13,295 bases of DNA, from positions 1 through 13,295 of the forward strand of contig CAADWP010000084.1 in NCBI GenBank assembly GCA_900752785.1, in the 5' to 3' direction. Source of the stretch: an uncultured Ruminococcus sp. (lineage in GTDB: Bacteria > Bacillota > Clostridia > Oscillospirales > Ruminococcaceae). Below the pieces are notes generated by a model. That model saw nothing but the letters and a program-made list of their open reading frames with translations, made no database searches and was not told the origin of the DNA. Below, in pieces: positions 1-6,416 of the stretch. Within the stretch, counting starts at the first letter, position 1, and each line of letters begins with the position of its first letter. Both the position numbers and the translations under genes were made by a program.

Positions 1-987
1 ACGCTGGTCGGTGACCCGACTGGACATATTGCGTGCGGCTTCTCGCTCAGCTTTTATACACTCTCGCTGCCTGATTGCATCTTCTGGGTGAAGCCACGCA
101 ATATTGCCTTCAAGATGCGAAATCAGATGCTTGCGGCAGTTTTTATATTCTTCTCCATTAAGTCCCAGATTTATCAGCCAAACTCTTGCGCTGTAACGTA
201 AATTATCACTCTCTGAAATATGCGGTGAACAGAACTTTTTAGTCAGCGCAGCATTAGAAATCGCCAGCGCCAAAGTCACATATGAACGAATAACTCCGGC
301 GTGTAACGATGAATTGCAGGCTCTCATTTCCCAGTTGCCATTTGCAAAGAAACTATGCAAATTACAGGCTCGATAACGTGTTGATGAGTAGTGATGGTGA
401 ACCTCGTTCATATCGCCGTTATACCATAATTTCTGGATTTCCTCAATGGTTTTCGGTTTCTGCTTATTCAGCTTTTCGAGGAAATCTCTGTCCACTTTTT
501 GACAGTAAGTTTCACGCATCGGCGACACCTGAAGCATATCAAACAGGAAATTTTCTTTGCTTGCAAAAATATTTACCAAATTTCTCAATGTTCGTGCGTC
601 ATAAGGTGCGCCGTCAATATGCACATGAATTCCTGCACGATACTCCGCTCCGGTCACGCCTCCTGCTTTTCTTACAGCACGAACAACCTCCTGCAGCAGT
701 GGCATATCCTCGTATTCCAGAACAGGAGTCACAAGTTCAACAGCATAATTTCTTGATGCAGAACAGCCGCTTTTGTCAACGCATCTGATGCTCGAATCAT
801 AGACGATCGACCACTTTCTGCCTTTGCTGTCATGAACATTGTACTTGTCGTAGCTGCCGCCCAGATGATCTGGCGAACCGCCTAAAATCTTGCTTATCGC
901 CTTTGCCGCAGCCTCTCTGGTCAAGCCTGTGCATTCTACCTCTACTCCGTATTTTTGCTGTTTAATCCCTTCAAAATTTCCCAACAA
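1..987 (-). CDS. Amidoligase family protein (C-terminus cut by window edge)
   Basis: An open frame of 329 codons runs off the left edge, so the C-terminus is missing. I recognise the amidoligase family (glutamine synthetase-like COOH-NH2 ligases), predicted to form amide bonds on peptides or proteins with ATP. Visible family landmarks in order: YGVEVECTGLT near residues 13-23, WSIVYDSSI, YAVELVTPVL, GIHVHIDGAPYDARTLRNL, and a late block with WEMRACNSSLH followed by a helical stretch. The acidic and His residues of these blocks match the expected metal/ATP-binding positions. No ATG is in frame near the start. I chose TTG at 987 because GGGAG lies 8 bases upstream; a TTG at 1000-1002 is the alternative. 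The gene begins just after a strong terminator, so its expression may depend on readthrough. In related elements such genes often neighbour a gamma-glutamylcyclotransferase-like gene; that partner would lie outside this window. Confidence 0.85.
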   Translation of the reverse strand, partial: MLGNFEGIKQQKYGVEVECTGLTREAAAKAISKILGGSPDHLGGSYDKYNVHDSKGRKWSIVYDSSIRCVDKSGCSASRNYAVELVTPVLEYEDMPLLQEVVRAVRKAGGVTGAEYRAGIHVHIDGAPYDARTLRNLVNIFASKENFLFDMLQVSPMRETYCQKVDRDFLEKLNKQKPKTIEEIQKLWYNGDMNEVHHHYSSTRYRACNLHSFFANGNWEMRACNSSLHAGVIRSYVTLALAISNAALTKKFCSPHISESDNLRYSARVWLINLGLNGEEYKNCRKHLISHLEGNIAWLHPEDAIRQRECIKAEREAARNMSSRVTDQR

Positions 988-1004
988 ATTATCATCTCCC
1001 AACT

Positions 1005-1037
1005 AAAAACAGCCTGCAAAATCCAATTTGCAAGCTG
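1005..1037 (-). terminator. Intrinsic terminator after the last recombinase gene
   Basis: On the minus strand, arms at 1037-1027 and 1020-1010 form an 11-bp stem (CAGCTTGCAAA with TTTGCAGGCTG, one G-T wobble) around a 6-base loop. Five T follow at 1009-1005. It starts 8 bases after the stop codon of the recombinase gene ending at 1046. The amidoligase start codon lies only about 18 bases beyond the T run. Confidence 0.85.
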
Positions 1038-1045
1038 CATTTTTA

Positions 1046-2662
1046 TTATTCAATATCAGTTTTAACTTCGTATCCGCCCTTGAAAATCACCAGTATTTCG
1101 GTCTTTCCGAGAACCTTTACACACTCGATTAATTTGCGTATCAGAACATTATCAAAGGTTTCCAATTCAAACTTTTCATGCTCTATCATGTCCATTATTT
1201 TGTCGAGTTTAGCCTGAGTTTCAGCGGAAGTTTTATTCTGAGATTTCAGGGCATCAAGCCTTTCGCTGAGCTGCTGTTCCTCTTGATATAGCTTTGAAAA
1301 TTCGCTGTCAAGCTTGTCCTCATCGCAGCCGCCGGAGGCTATCATCATTACCAAATCATTCCTTGCCTGATCGATTTCCTTAAGTCTATTTTCGATGCTG
1401 ATCATTTCTTCCTGTCCCTGACATTCCAGAACAGTTCCGATATTTGCCTTAAGAATTCTCGCAATATCATTCCGGCAGGAATAGTAATTATTTATCGCAT
1501 GAATTATGGCTTTGTGAAGCTGTTCTTCCTTTATCGTAGGCGAGTCGGGACAGTACTTTTTGCCATGTTCCAAACGGCTGATACACCGCCAGACGATTTG
1601 CTTTTTGCCTCTCGCAGACCAAGTGGTTCTGCGATATGGAGTGCCGCAATGACCGCAGATGAGAAGCTCCGAAAGTACGTATTTACTTGAATATTTACCT
1701 TGCTCGGTAACAGTCTTATCGCTGATTTTTCGCTTACTGGAACGCCTTGCAAGCTCCTGTTGAACTCGATTAAATGTATCTCTATCGACTATCGGATCGT
1801 GATGATCAGTTACAAGGTACATCGGACGTTCTCCATGATTTTTCACAACCTTGTGAGTAATGCAGTCGAGAGTATATGTCTTTTGCAGAAGAGCGTCACC
1901 GACATATTTTTCGTTTTTCAGAATCCTCTGTACTTCGCCTTTAGTCCAGACATTTTTGCTCAGCGCTGTCAGCCTATTCTGCTTCATCAGCGACTGAGCA
2001 ATGTTCAAAAGCGTGTAACCGTCAAGGTACATTTTAAAAATCATTCTCACCGTTTCCGCTTCATCGGGTACGATCTCAGGCTTGCCGTCATCGCCTTTTT
2101 TGTAGCCGAGGAGGTGCTTGTACTGGAATGCAACCTTGCCCTCTCGGTATGCTTTTTCCTTGCCCCAACTAACATTTTTGCTGATTGATTCGCTTTCTGC
2201 TTGTGCAAATGAACCGTACAAAGCAATCATAAATTCCGATGTCATGGTCAGTGTATTTATAGATTCCTTTTCAAAAATCACGCCGATTCCAAGGTCTTTC
2301 AGTTGTCTGACATACTCAAGACAATCCACGGTATTTCGGGCAAATCTACTGATTGATTTTGTAATTACAAGGTCGATTTTTTTGTTCTTGCACATTCTGA
2401 TCATACGGTTGAACTCTGTACGCTTTTTTGTCTGCGTACCGCTGATTCCTTCGTCAGCAAAAACCTTTACAAGAGTCCATTCTTTTTTTCTGTTGATCAA
2501 GTCGGTGTAATAAGAGATCTGAACCTGATATGAATTCTGTTGTTCTTCCTCTGCTGTGCTGACGCGGCAGTAGGCCGCAACCCTTAATTGCTGGTATTTA
2601 CTGCGGTTTATCTCCGTCTGAGCTTTCGCAGGAATTATGGTCACATTTGGCGCTGTACTCAT
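1046..2662 (-). CDS. Large serine recombinase (third of cluster)
   Basis: A 538-residue large serine recombinase, a site-specific integrase of the phage/ICE type. The N-terminal resolvase domain has YCRVSTAEEE with catalytic Ser35 (Arg33 beside it), then DEGISGT near 70-75 and ISRFARNT near 104-111 with the conserved arginines. A Recombinase domain follows (EAETVRMIFKMYLDG, then ILKNEKYVGDALLQKTY), then a zinc ribbon (CGHCGTPYRR, later Cys residues in VWRCIS and KYCPDS), and a charged, probably coiled-coil tail. Length is normal for the family. I chose ATG 2662 because AGGACAGGTG precedes it and the protein then begins like its paralogue (MSTAPNVTIIP); an upstream in-frame ATG at 2719 lies deep inside the preceding gene. 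The start overlaps the end of that gene by 65 bases. The protein probably catalyses integration or excision of the element, perhaps with the other two; which is essential cannot be read from sequence. Confidence 0.93.
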   Translation of the reverse strand: MSTAPNVTIIPAKAQTEINRSKYQQLRVAAYCRVSTAEEEQQNSYQVQISYYTDLINRKKEWTLVKVFADEGISGTQTKKRTEFNRMIRMCKNKKIDLVITKSISRFARNTVDCLEYVRQLKDLGIGVIFEKESINTLTMTSEFMIALYGSFAQAESESISKNVSWGKEKAYREGKVAFQYKHLLGYKKGDDGKPEIVPDEAETVRMIFKMYLDGYTLLNIAQSLMKQNRLTALSKNVWTKGEVQRILKNEKYVGDALLQKTYTLDCITHKVVKNHGERPMYLVTDHHDPIVDRDTFNRVQQELARRSSKRKISDKTVTEQGKYSSKYVLSELLICGHCGTPYRRTTWSARGKKQIVWRCISRLEHGKKYCPDSPTIKEEQLHKAIIHAINNYYSCRNDIARILKANIGTVLECQGQEEMISIENRLKEIDQARNDLVMMIASGGCDEDKLDSEFSKLYQEEQQLSERLDALKSQNKTSAETQAKLDKIMDMIEHEKFELETFDNVLIRKLIECVKVLGKTEILVIFKGGYEVKTDIE

Positions 2663-3542
2663 GATTTTCACCTGTCCTTTCTGTAATACTTTTAATATGT
2701 ACGCCGTTGATAAACTCAACTTCTATGGTACAAAAACGGCTTATCCAGATTCGTGAAATACACGCCTTGAATAAGCCAATATCTAAACTATTTAATTGTT
2801 CATGATCTTCAAGCAAACTGCATATCTCCGCTGTTTTCTGTGGACTTTCATCATAAGTACAGCAATTGTATTTCATCTCTGCAAGCTTGAAAATTTCAGA
2901 TTTAATTCTGTCGAAGTCTACTTGTGCGGAATCGGTCATTTGACTGATCTCATTCTGCTTGCGGATCACATCGGCAGTAGGGGAATATGCGTTAATTTCG
3001 CCGCTGTTTTCAATCAGACTTGGATTTGCAATTGCCGTATTCAGAACAGTCAGAACAGTTCCGATTATCATTTGATCCGTTAGCTGATATTCAAGTCTGT
3101 AACAGTCTGGATTACGACAATCCCATTTTGCACAGCGGCAGTTACCGCCGATTCGGGATAATCTGTGACCGCATTCCAAGCAGTATGTACGGTTTCTGAT
3201 TTCCTGTAAATCCTCTGAAATCACGCACACAGAAGTTGCATTTGACGCTCTTTTTTCATTTGCCTGATTAAAAAACTTTTCACTGATTATCTGCGGATAT
3301 TTATCAGTTCCGAGGTACTTTTCATTTTCAATTATTCGTTTGATTATATTTTTATTCCAAAGGTCTGAACCTTCACTATACTTTATCTTTTCTGACGCCA
3401 TAAGTTTTGCAATCTGCTGTAAACTGCTGCCGTTTAAGTATTCTTCAAAAATTCTGATGACAACTTTGGATTCTGTAAAATCAACTGTAATTTTGCCGTT
3501 TTTCATGCAGTATCCAAATGGTATAACTCTGTTCTTAGCCAT
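2598..3542 (-). CDS. Serine-recombinase-like protein lacking the catalytic domain
   Basis: A 314-residue protein that starts directly in the DNA-binding Recombinase domain: IPFGYCMKNGKITVDFTES near residues 7-25, VIRIFEEYLNGSSLQQIAKL, and IIKRIIENEKYLGTDKYPQI. A zinc ribbon follows (YCLECGHRLSRIGGNC, then CRNPDC), then a helical C-terminal region. The resolvase domain with its YxRVS catalytic serine is absent. ATG 3542 has AGAGGTG at a good distance upstream, so this looks like a real, separately translated gene, not a chance truncation. An ATG 33 bases further upstream has no such site. It sits between two complete recombinase genes and overlaps the following one. Clusters of three serine recombinases are known from some Firmicutes ICEs. 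I infer an accessory, DNA-binding or directionality role; the function is not shown by sequence. Confidence 0.82.
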   Translation of the reverse strand: MAKNRVIPFGYCMKNGKITVDFTESKVVIRIFEEYLNGSSLQQIAKLMASEKIKYSEGSDLWNKNIIKRIIENEKYLGTDKYPQIISEKFFNQANEKRASNATSVCVISEDLQEIRNRTYCLECGHRLSRIGGNCRCAKWDCRNPDCYRLEYQLTDQMIIGTVLTVLNTAIANPSLIENSGEINAYSPTADVIRKQNEISQMTDSAQVDFDRIKSEIFKLAEMKYNCCTYDESPQKTAEICSLLEDHEQLNSLDIGLFKACISRIWISRFCTIEVEFINGVHIKSITERTGENHEYSAKCDHNSCESSDGDKPQ

Positions 3543-3562
3543 GATTTCACCTCTTTCAACTG

Positions 3563-3591
3563 ACAAGGATACCACATTTTTATGCGGAAAT
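3563..3591 (-). repeat. Recombinase leader repeat, copy 2
   Basis: The plus strand reads ACAAGGATACCA followed by CATTTTTATGCGGAAAT. It matches the copy at 5200-5227 at about 25 of 29 positions with one gap. It lies 20 bases upstream of the start codon of the catalytic-domain-less recombinase gene. It may be an operator or a recombinase binding site; see the findings. Confidence 0.7.
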
Positions 3592-3609
3592 CCAGTACCA
3601 GAATCAACA

Positions 3610-3649
3610 AAAATATGCTCTGATTTTTTACTTATTCAGAGCATATTTT
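3610..3649 (-). terminator. Hairpin terminator between the first and second recombinase genes
   Basis: A perfect 14-bp inverted repeat (AAAATATGCTCTGA at 3610-3623 and its complement at 3636-3649) encloses a 12-base loop. It begins one base after the stop codon at 3651. On the minus strand the downstream arm ends in a T run, as expected of an intrinsic terminator. It would separate transcription of the first recombinase from that of the next two, although the symmetric A/T ends mean it could act in either direction. Confidence 0.8.
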
Positions 3650-3650
3650 A

Positions 3651-5177
3651 TCATATGTTTTCTTTTAATTTTAAGCCTCCGGTCACATGAAATTCCAATT
3701 CATTCTGATTTATAACTACAATTTTTTCTATTAGAAATTCAAATGCCGATTCGTTAAATTCACTTATAGGATTACTCTGCTTTTCAAAATAATCTATCAG
3801 CATATCTATCTGATCAAGCGTTTCGTCCTCATCGTCAAGATGCGTGATTTTCTTCAGCTCCGACTGTAATTTATTTACTTTTGCGTTAAGCTCTGCGGTC
3901 TGCTCAAGGTACTTCGCATTATCTAAGAACCCCTTTGTTTTTAATCGTGCAAGCACATGAGTTTGCTCCTTAAGATTGGCGATCTCTTTATGAATTTCCA
4001 TCACGTTGGAATTGCCGCTAAACCGCCGTAATTTCAAATCCTGCAAGGCTGTTTGCAAGGGGAGAAGTATATGGTTATAATTATATATCAATTTGTTGCA
4101 TAGTTTAATAAACGCAGATTTTATTTTCATTTCGGCAATTGGTTTATTTAAACAATCATCTGCCTTTTTGTCATGTCTGACGCAACTCCAATTAACAACT
4201 CCTCGACATATTTTTCTTCTGAAATGAGCATGACAATTTCCACATTCTATCTTTTTAGTCAGGCTAAATACTTCTGTTTGTTTTTTTGAAGTACGCCGAT
4301 TTTTCAGTAATTGTTGAACTGCATAAAATTTTTCTTTTGTAATTATAGGCTGATGAGTGTTTTTTATATAATACTTATCAGCCTCACCATGATTCTCTCT
4401 ATTCCTTGCTCCAACTATATCAGGAGTGTAATATTTTTGAAGCATAGAATCGCCAATATACTTTTCATTGGTCAGAAGATACAGTATGCTTGACGGCGAC
4501 CACTTTTTTATATCTGAATATTTATTACTGAAATATTCAGCCGCACTCTGAGTTCCGCCTCCTGATAAAATATAATCAAAAATCTCATTTACTATTTCAG
4601 CTTCATCTTCTTGTACGTATAGCATATTATTTTGAAGCCTATAGCCGAATGGAGCGCATTGCGTGATGAATGTTCCTGACTGCATTCGTTTTTGATAACT
4701 CCATTTCATATTTTTTGAAATTGAAACCGATTCCTCCTGCGCCAGACCACCCATGATTGTTATCATCATTTCATCGGGCATATTGGCTGTGTCGATATTT
4801 TCCTTTTCGAAAAATACCGTAATTCCGAGAGATTTCAGTTCACGAATATTTTTAAGGCAATCCCTTGTATTTCGGGCGAAACGGCTTATTGATTTGGTGT
4901 AGATCCTATCAATTTTACCCTTTCGACAGTCGCTCATCATACGCTGAAAATCCTCTCTCTTATCTTCACGAGTTCCCGTCACTCCCTCGTCTGCGTAAAC
5001 ATTTATTAACTTTTCAGTTTCGCTGTCGGCAAGAAAATTCTCGTAATATTTCAGCTGTGCCATAAAGGAATTAAGTTGATCCGCAGAATCTGAACTCACT
5101 CGGCAGTACGCTGCACAGCGGATTACTGCGCTTTTTTCTTCTGTTATTGTAGGCTGTATTATCGTTACTGTCGGCAT
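3651..5177 (-). CDS. Large serine recombinase (first of cluster)
   Basis: A complete 508-residue large serine recombinase. The resolvase domain holds YCRVSSDSADQ with catalytic Ser28 and Arg26, DEGVTGT, and ISRFARNTRDC, which carries the conserved arginines. QEESVSISKNMKWSYQKR marks the end of the catalytic domain. The Recombinase domain follows (EDEAEIVNEIFDYILSGGG, YLLTNEKYIGDSMLQKYY), then a zinc ribbon (IECGNCHAHFRRKIC, NWSCVRHDKK) and a charged C-terminal helical region rich in K, E and L, typical of the coiled coil used in synapsis. Start ATG 5177 has GGAGGTGAG just upstream. The gene lies 72 bases after the DUF3789-like gene and ends in its own hairpin. It probably drives integration or excision of the element. 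It is clearly divergent from the 538-residue recombinase, so the two are not a recent duplication. Confidence 0.94.
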   Translation of the reverse strand: MPTVTIIQPTITEEKSAVIRCAAYCRVSSDSADQLNSFMAQLKYYENFLADSETEKLINVYADEGVTGTREDKREDFQRMMSDCRKGKIDRIYTKSISRFARNTRDCLKNIRELKSLGITVFFEKENIDTANMPDEMMITIMGGLAQEESVSISKNMKWSYQKRMQSGTFITQCAPFGYRLQNNMLYVQEDEAEIVNEIFDYILSGGGTQSAAEYFSNKYSDIKKWSPSSILYLLTNEKYIGDSMLQKYYTPDIVGARNRENHGEADKYYIKNTHQPIITKEKFYAVQQLLKNRRTSKKQTEVFSLTKKIECGNCHAHFRRKICRGVVNWSCVRHDKKADDCLNKPIAEMKIKSAFIKLCNKLIYNYNHILLPLQTALQDLKLRRFSGNSNVMEIHKEIANLKEQTHVLARLKTKGFLDNAKYLEQTAELNAKVNKLQSELKKITHLDDEDETLDQIDMLIDYFEKQSNPISEFNESAFEFLIEKIVVINQNELEFHVTGGLKLKENI

Positions 5178-5199
5178 TTTCTCACCTCCGTTGTCACCA

Positions 5200-5233
5200 A
5201 CAAGGATACCATATTTTTAGCCGAAATGGTATC
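5200..5233 (-). repeat. Recombinase leader repeat, copy 1, with inverted repeat
   Basis: Positions 5200-5227 (plus strand ACAAGGATACCA, then TATTTTTAGCCGAAAT) match the copy at 3563-3591. This copy also forms a perfect 8-bp inverted repeat, GATACCAT at 5205-5212 and ATGGTATC at 5226-5233, with a 13-base spacer. It lies 22 bases upstream of the start codon of the first recombinase. Symmetry and location suit an operator or a recombinase binding site. Confidence 0.7.
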
Positions 5234-5249
5234 ACCAAACCTGACAAAA

Positions 5250-5369
5250 TTAATCCTTAAAATTCGTCTGATTCATACATCTGTCAGCGTCTGATGCGGC
5301 TCTGCACAGGCACATTGCAAACACTCCGGCAGTCCCGCCGAATATAGAACCTAAAATAAATCCTAACAC
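5250..5369 (-). CDS. DUF3789-like small membrane protein
   Basis: A 39-residue protein with a GTG start at 5369, preceded by AAGGAGG seven bases upstream, which decides the start. It has a single hydrophobic segment at residues 2-23 (LGFILGSIFGGTAGVFAMCL), then Cys22, AASDADR and a short polar tail. This matches my recollection of DUF3789, a family of tiny proteins common on Firmicutes conjugative elements; its function is unknown. It starts 12 bases after the stop of the 53-residue gene and is followed 72 bases later by the first recombinase, so it probably belongs to the mazF-like operon. The single segment suggests membrane insertion. Confidence 0.75.
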   Translation of the reverse strand: MLGFILGSIFGGTAGVFAMCLCRAASDADRCMNQTNFKD

Positions 5370-5381
5370 TCTAATTCCTCC

Positions 5382-5543
5382 TTATGCTGCGTCCTTTGAT
5401 GACGAAAATTTTCTGTAAATATCTTCTGTATTTCTGCTGTTCAGACTTGTTTTTTCACTCTCCGCAAGAAGCTTTTCAAGTTTGTCTTTCACAAAAATTT
5501 CCGCAATAAAATTAGCAAATTCTGCTTGTCCAAACTTAGTCAT
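5382..5543 (-). CDS. Small protein overlapping the MazF-like gene, family unknown
   Basis: A 53-residue protein with its ATG at 5543, inside the last codons of the MazF-like gene (8-base overlap), which implies translational coupling. It begins MTKFGQAEFANFIAEIF and is mostly charged and helical to the eye (KDKLEKLLAESEK near 19-31), with a serine-rich tail. I do not recognise a family. Its position directly after a toxin gene that has no visible upstream antitoxin makes it a candidate antitoxin, but toxin-first order and the lack of a recognisable DNA-binding motif leave this open. It could equally be an unrelated small protein of the element. It is followed by the DUF3789-like gene. Confidence 0.65.
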   Translation of the reverse strand: MTKFGQAEFANFIAEIFVKDKLEKLLAESEKTSLNSRNTEDIYRKFSSSKDAA

Positions 5544-5883
5544 TAACTTTCACTCCAATGCTTATTTTTACTGCTCTGACTACCTTTTCCATAACCTCCA
5601 GACCAACAGAACCCACATATCTTAGCAGTCTGTCACGGTCTATAGTGCGTATCTGTTCCGCAAGAACAATAGAATCTTTAGGGAGCATTTTTGATCCGCA
5701 GATATGGATATGAGTGGGCATATTTGTCTTTTTTGCTGACGATATGGGTAGTACAACAAGAGTAGGACTGTACTTGTTCCCAACATTATTTTGTACCACC
5801 AGAACGGGTCTGATACCGCCTTGTTCTGAACCTATTATCGGATCAAGATCGGCATAAAAAATATCTCCACGTTTTACAACCAT
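5536..5883 (-). CDS. PemK/MazF family endoribonuclease toxin
   Basis: A 115-residue PemK/MazF-fold protein, normal length for the family. It begins VVKRGDIFYADLDPIIGSEQ and continues GGIRPVLVVQNNVGNKYSPT, which is the classical N-terminal half. Arg25 sits where Bacillus MazF has its catalytic arginine; the usual Thr48 is Ser48 here (VLPISSA). SIVLAEQIRTIDRDRL and the C-terminal VVRAVKISIGV complete the fold. MazF toxins cut mRNA at short sequences. I chose ATG 5883 because AAAGGAG lies about 8 bases upstream; an ATG 30 bases earlier lacks a site. No antitoxin gene precedes it, which is unusual for a standard mazEF locus; the overlapping downstream 53-residue gene is the only immediate partner. 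It may act as a solitary mobile-element homologue. Confidence 0.9.
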   Translation of the reverse strand: MVVKRGDIFYADLDPIIGSEQGGIRPVLVVQNNVGNKYSPTLVVLPISSAKKTNMPTHIHICGSKMLPKDSIVLAEQIRTIDRDRLLRYVGSVGLEVMEKVVRAVKISIGVKVND

Positions 5884-5968
5884 TTTAAATTTCTCCTTTC
5901 CATTTTTATACATTTTAAAATTAAGTTAAAAAATGAATTGTCCTGCCGGGACACCGTCTTTATGTAAA

Positions 5969-5997
5969 ACTGCGGCCTGCCAAACGCAAACCGCAGT
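5969..5997 (-). terminator. Possible weak terminator hairpin upstream of the MazF-like gene
   Basis: A perfect 7-bp GC-rich stem (ACTGCGG with CCGCAGT) has a 15-base loop and is followed on the minus strand by a short TTT. The T run is weak, so it may be part of a larger RNA structure. Confidence 0.35.
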
Positions 5998-6063
5998 AAT
6001 AACTCGTTTTGCCTTCGTCTGATTATTCAGACAATTTTTCATGATATTTATTCTCAATACCCG

Positions 6064-6306
6064 TCATGGCGGAACATCGTGAACGACCGGCAGCTTACCG
6101 ATCTCATGGAAATCTAATCCCTCCGAGGTTCTCCCGAAGCCGCCCTCATTGCCTGATTCCCCGACCAAGGGGTGCTGTGACTGGACGGAAGTATCATTGT
6201 CCTCCTGCGTTTCATTGCCCCTGAAAAGCTATTTCAGTCTTGAAGCTGCATATTTATCGCAAGCGTATGGCTTCTGTGGCTGACGATTTTTAGACCGCTC
6301 GCAGGA
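6064..6306 (-). pseudogene. Possible decayed coding remnant with an internal TAG
   Basis: One minus-strand frame reads 25 sense codons (including KNRQPQKPYACDKYAASRLK), a TAG at 6229-6231, then about 54 codons (including GNETQEDNDTSVQSQ, EGLDFHEIGKLPVVHDVPP) and TGA. The composition is protein-like and no start codon with a ribosome site is available. The TGA overlaps an ATG opening a 14-codon frame, MTGIENKYHEKLSE. It may be the remains of an element gene, or a conserved structured RNA that happens to read open. I do not recognise the protein. Confidence 0.35.
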
Positions 6307-6416
6307 TTAACGTATTCCCGATGCTGTATATTCAATTTTCAAGTTTCCTAAAAGGATTTATTTCTCCTTTCGCTTGTATAGGGGAAGAAGTCGGGGTTTT
6401 GATACCCCCTAAATTT

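Larger units (their letters stand above)
5884..6416. other. Hairpin-rich stretch without an intact gene
   Basis: About 530 bases between the sigma-like gene and the MazF-like gene hold no intact gene. They contain a 7-bp stem ACTGCGG/CCGCAGT (5969-5975 with 5991-5997), a 6-bp hairpin GTCTGA/TCAGAC (6017-6032), a GGGG/CCCC hairpin (6393-6408), and AAAGGA/TCCTTT arms near 6352-6371. The middle looks less AT-rich than its surroundings and contains a stop-interrupted coding-like frame, listed separately. I see no convincing promoter for the toxin gene, though one should lie here or upstream. Confidence 0.6.

Noticed and set aside
309..788. Plus-strand open frame of 159 codons
   Set aside because: It is antisense to the clear amidoligase frame and its translation has no recognisable domain or ribosome site.
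1700..2510. Plus-strand open frames opposite the 538-residue recombinase
   Set aside because: They are shadows of the recombinase gene, whose motifs are unmistakable.
2663..2719. Upstream in-frame ATG extension of the third recombinase (19 residues more)
   Set aside because: It has no ribosome site and lies within the preceding gene; ATG 2662 has AGGACAGGTG before it and gives an N-terminus like that of the paralogue.
3543..3575. Longer start for the catalytic-domain-less recombinase
   Set aside because: The extension covers the ribosome site AGAGGTG and part of the leader repeat, and its residues match nothing in the family.
6064..6306. Reading the internal TAG as a decoded codon (pyrrolysine or programmed readthrough)
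   Set aside because: There is no downstream signal or family support; decay or a noncoding RNA is simpler.
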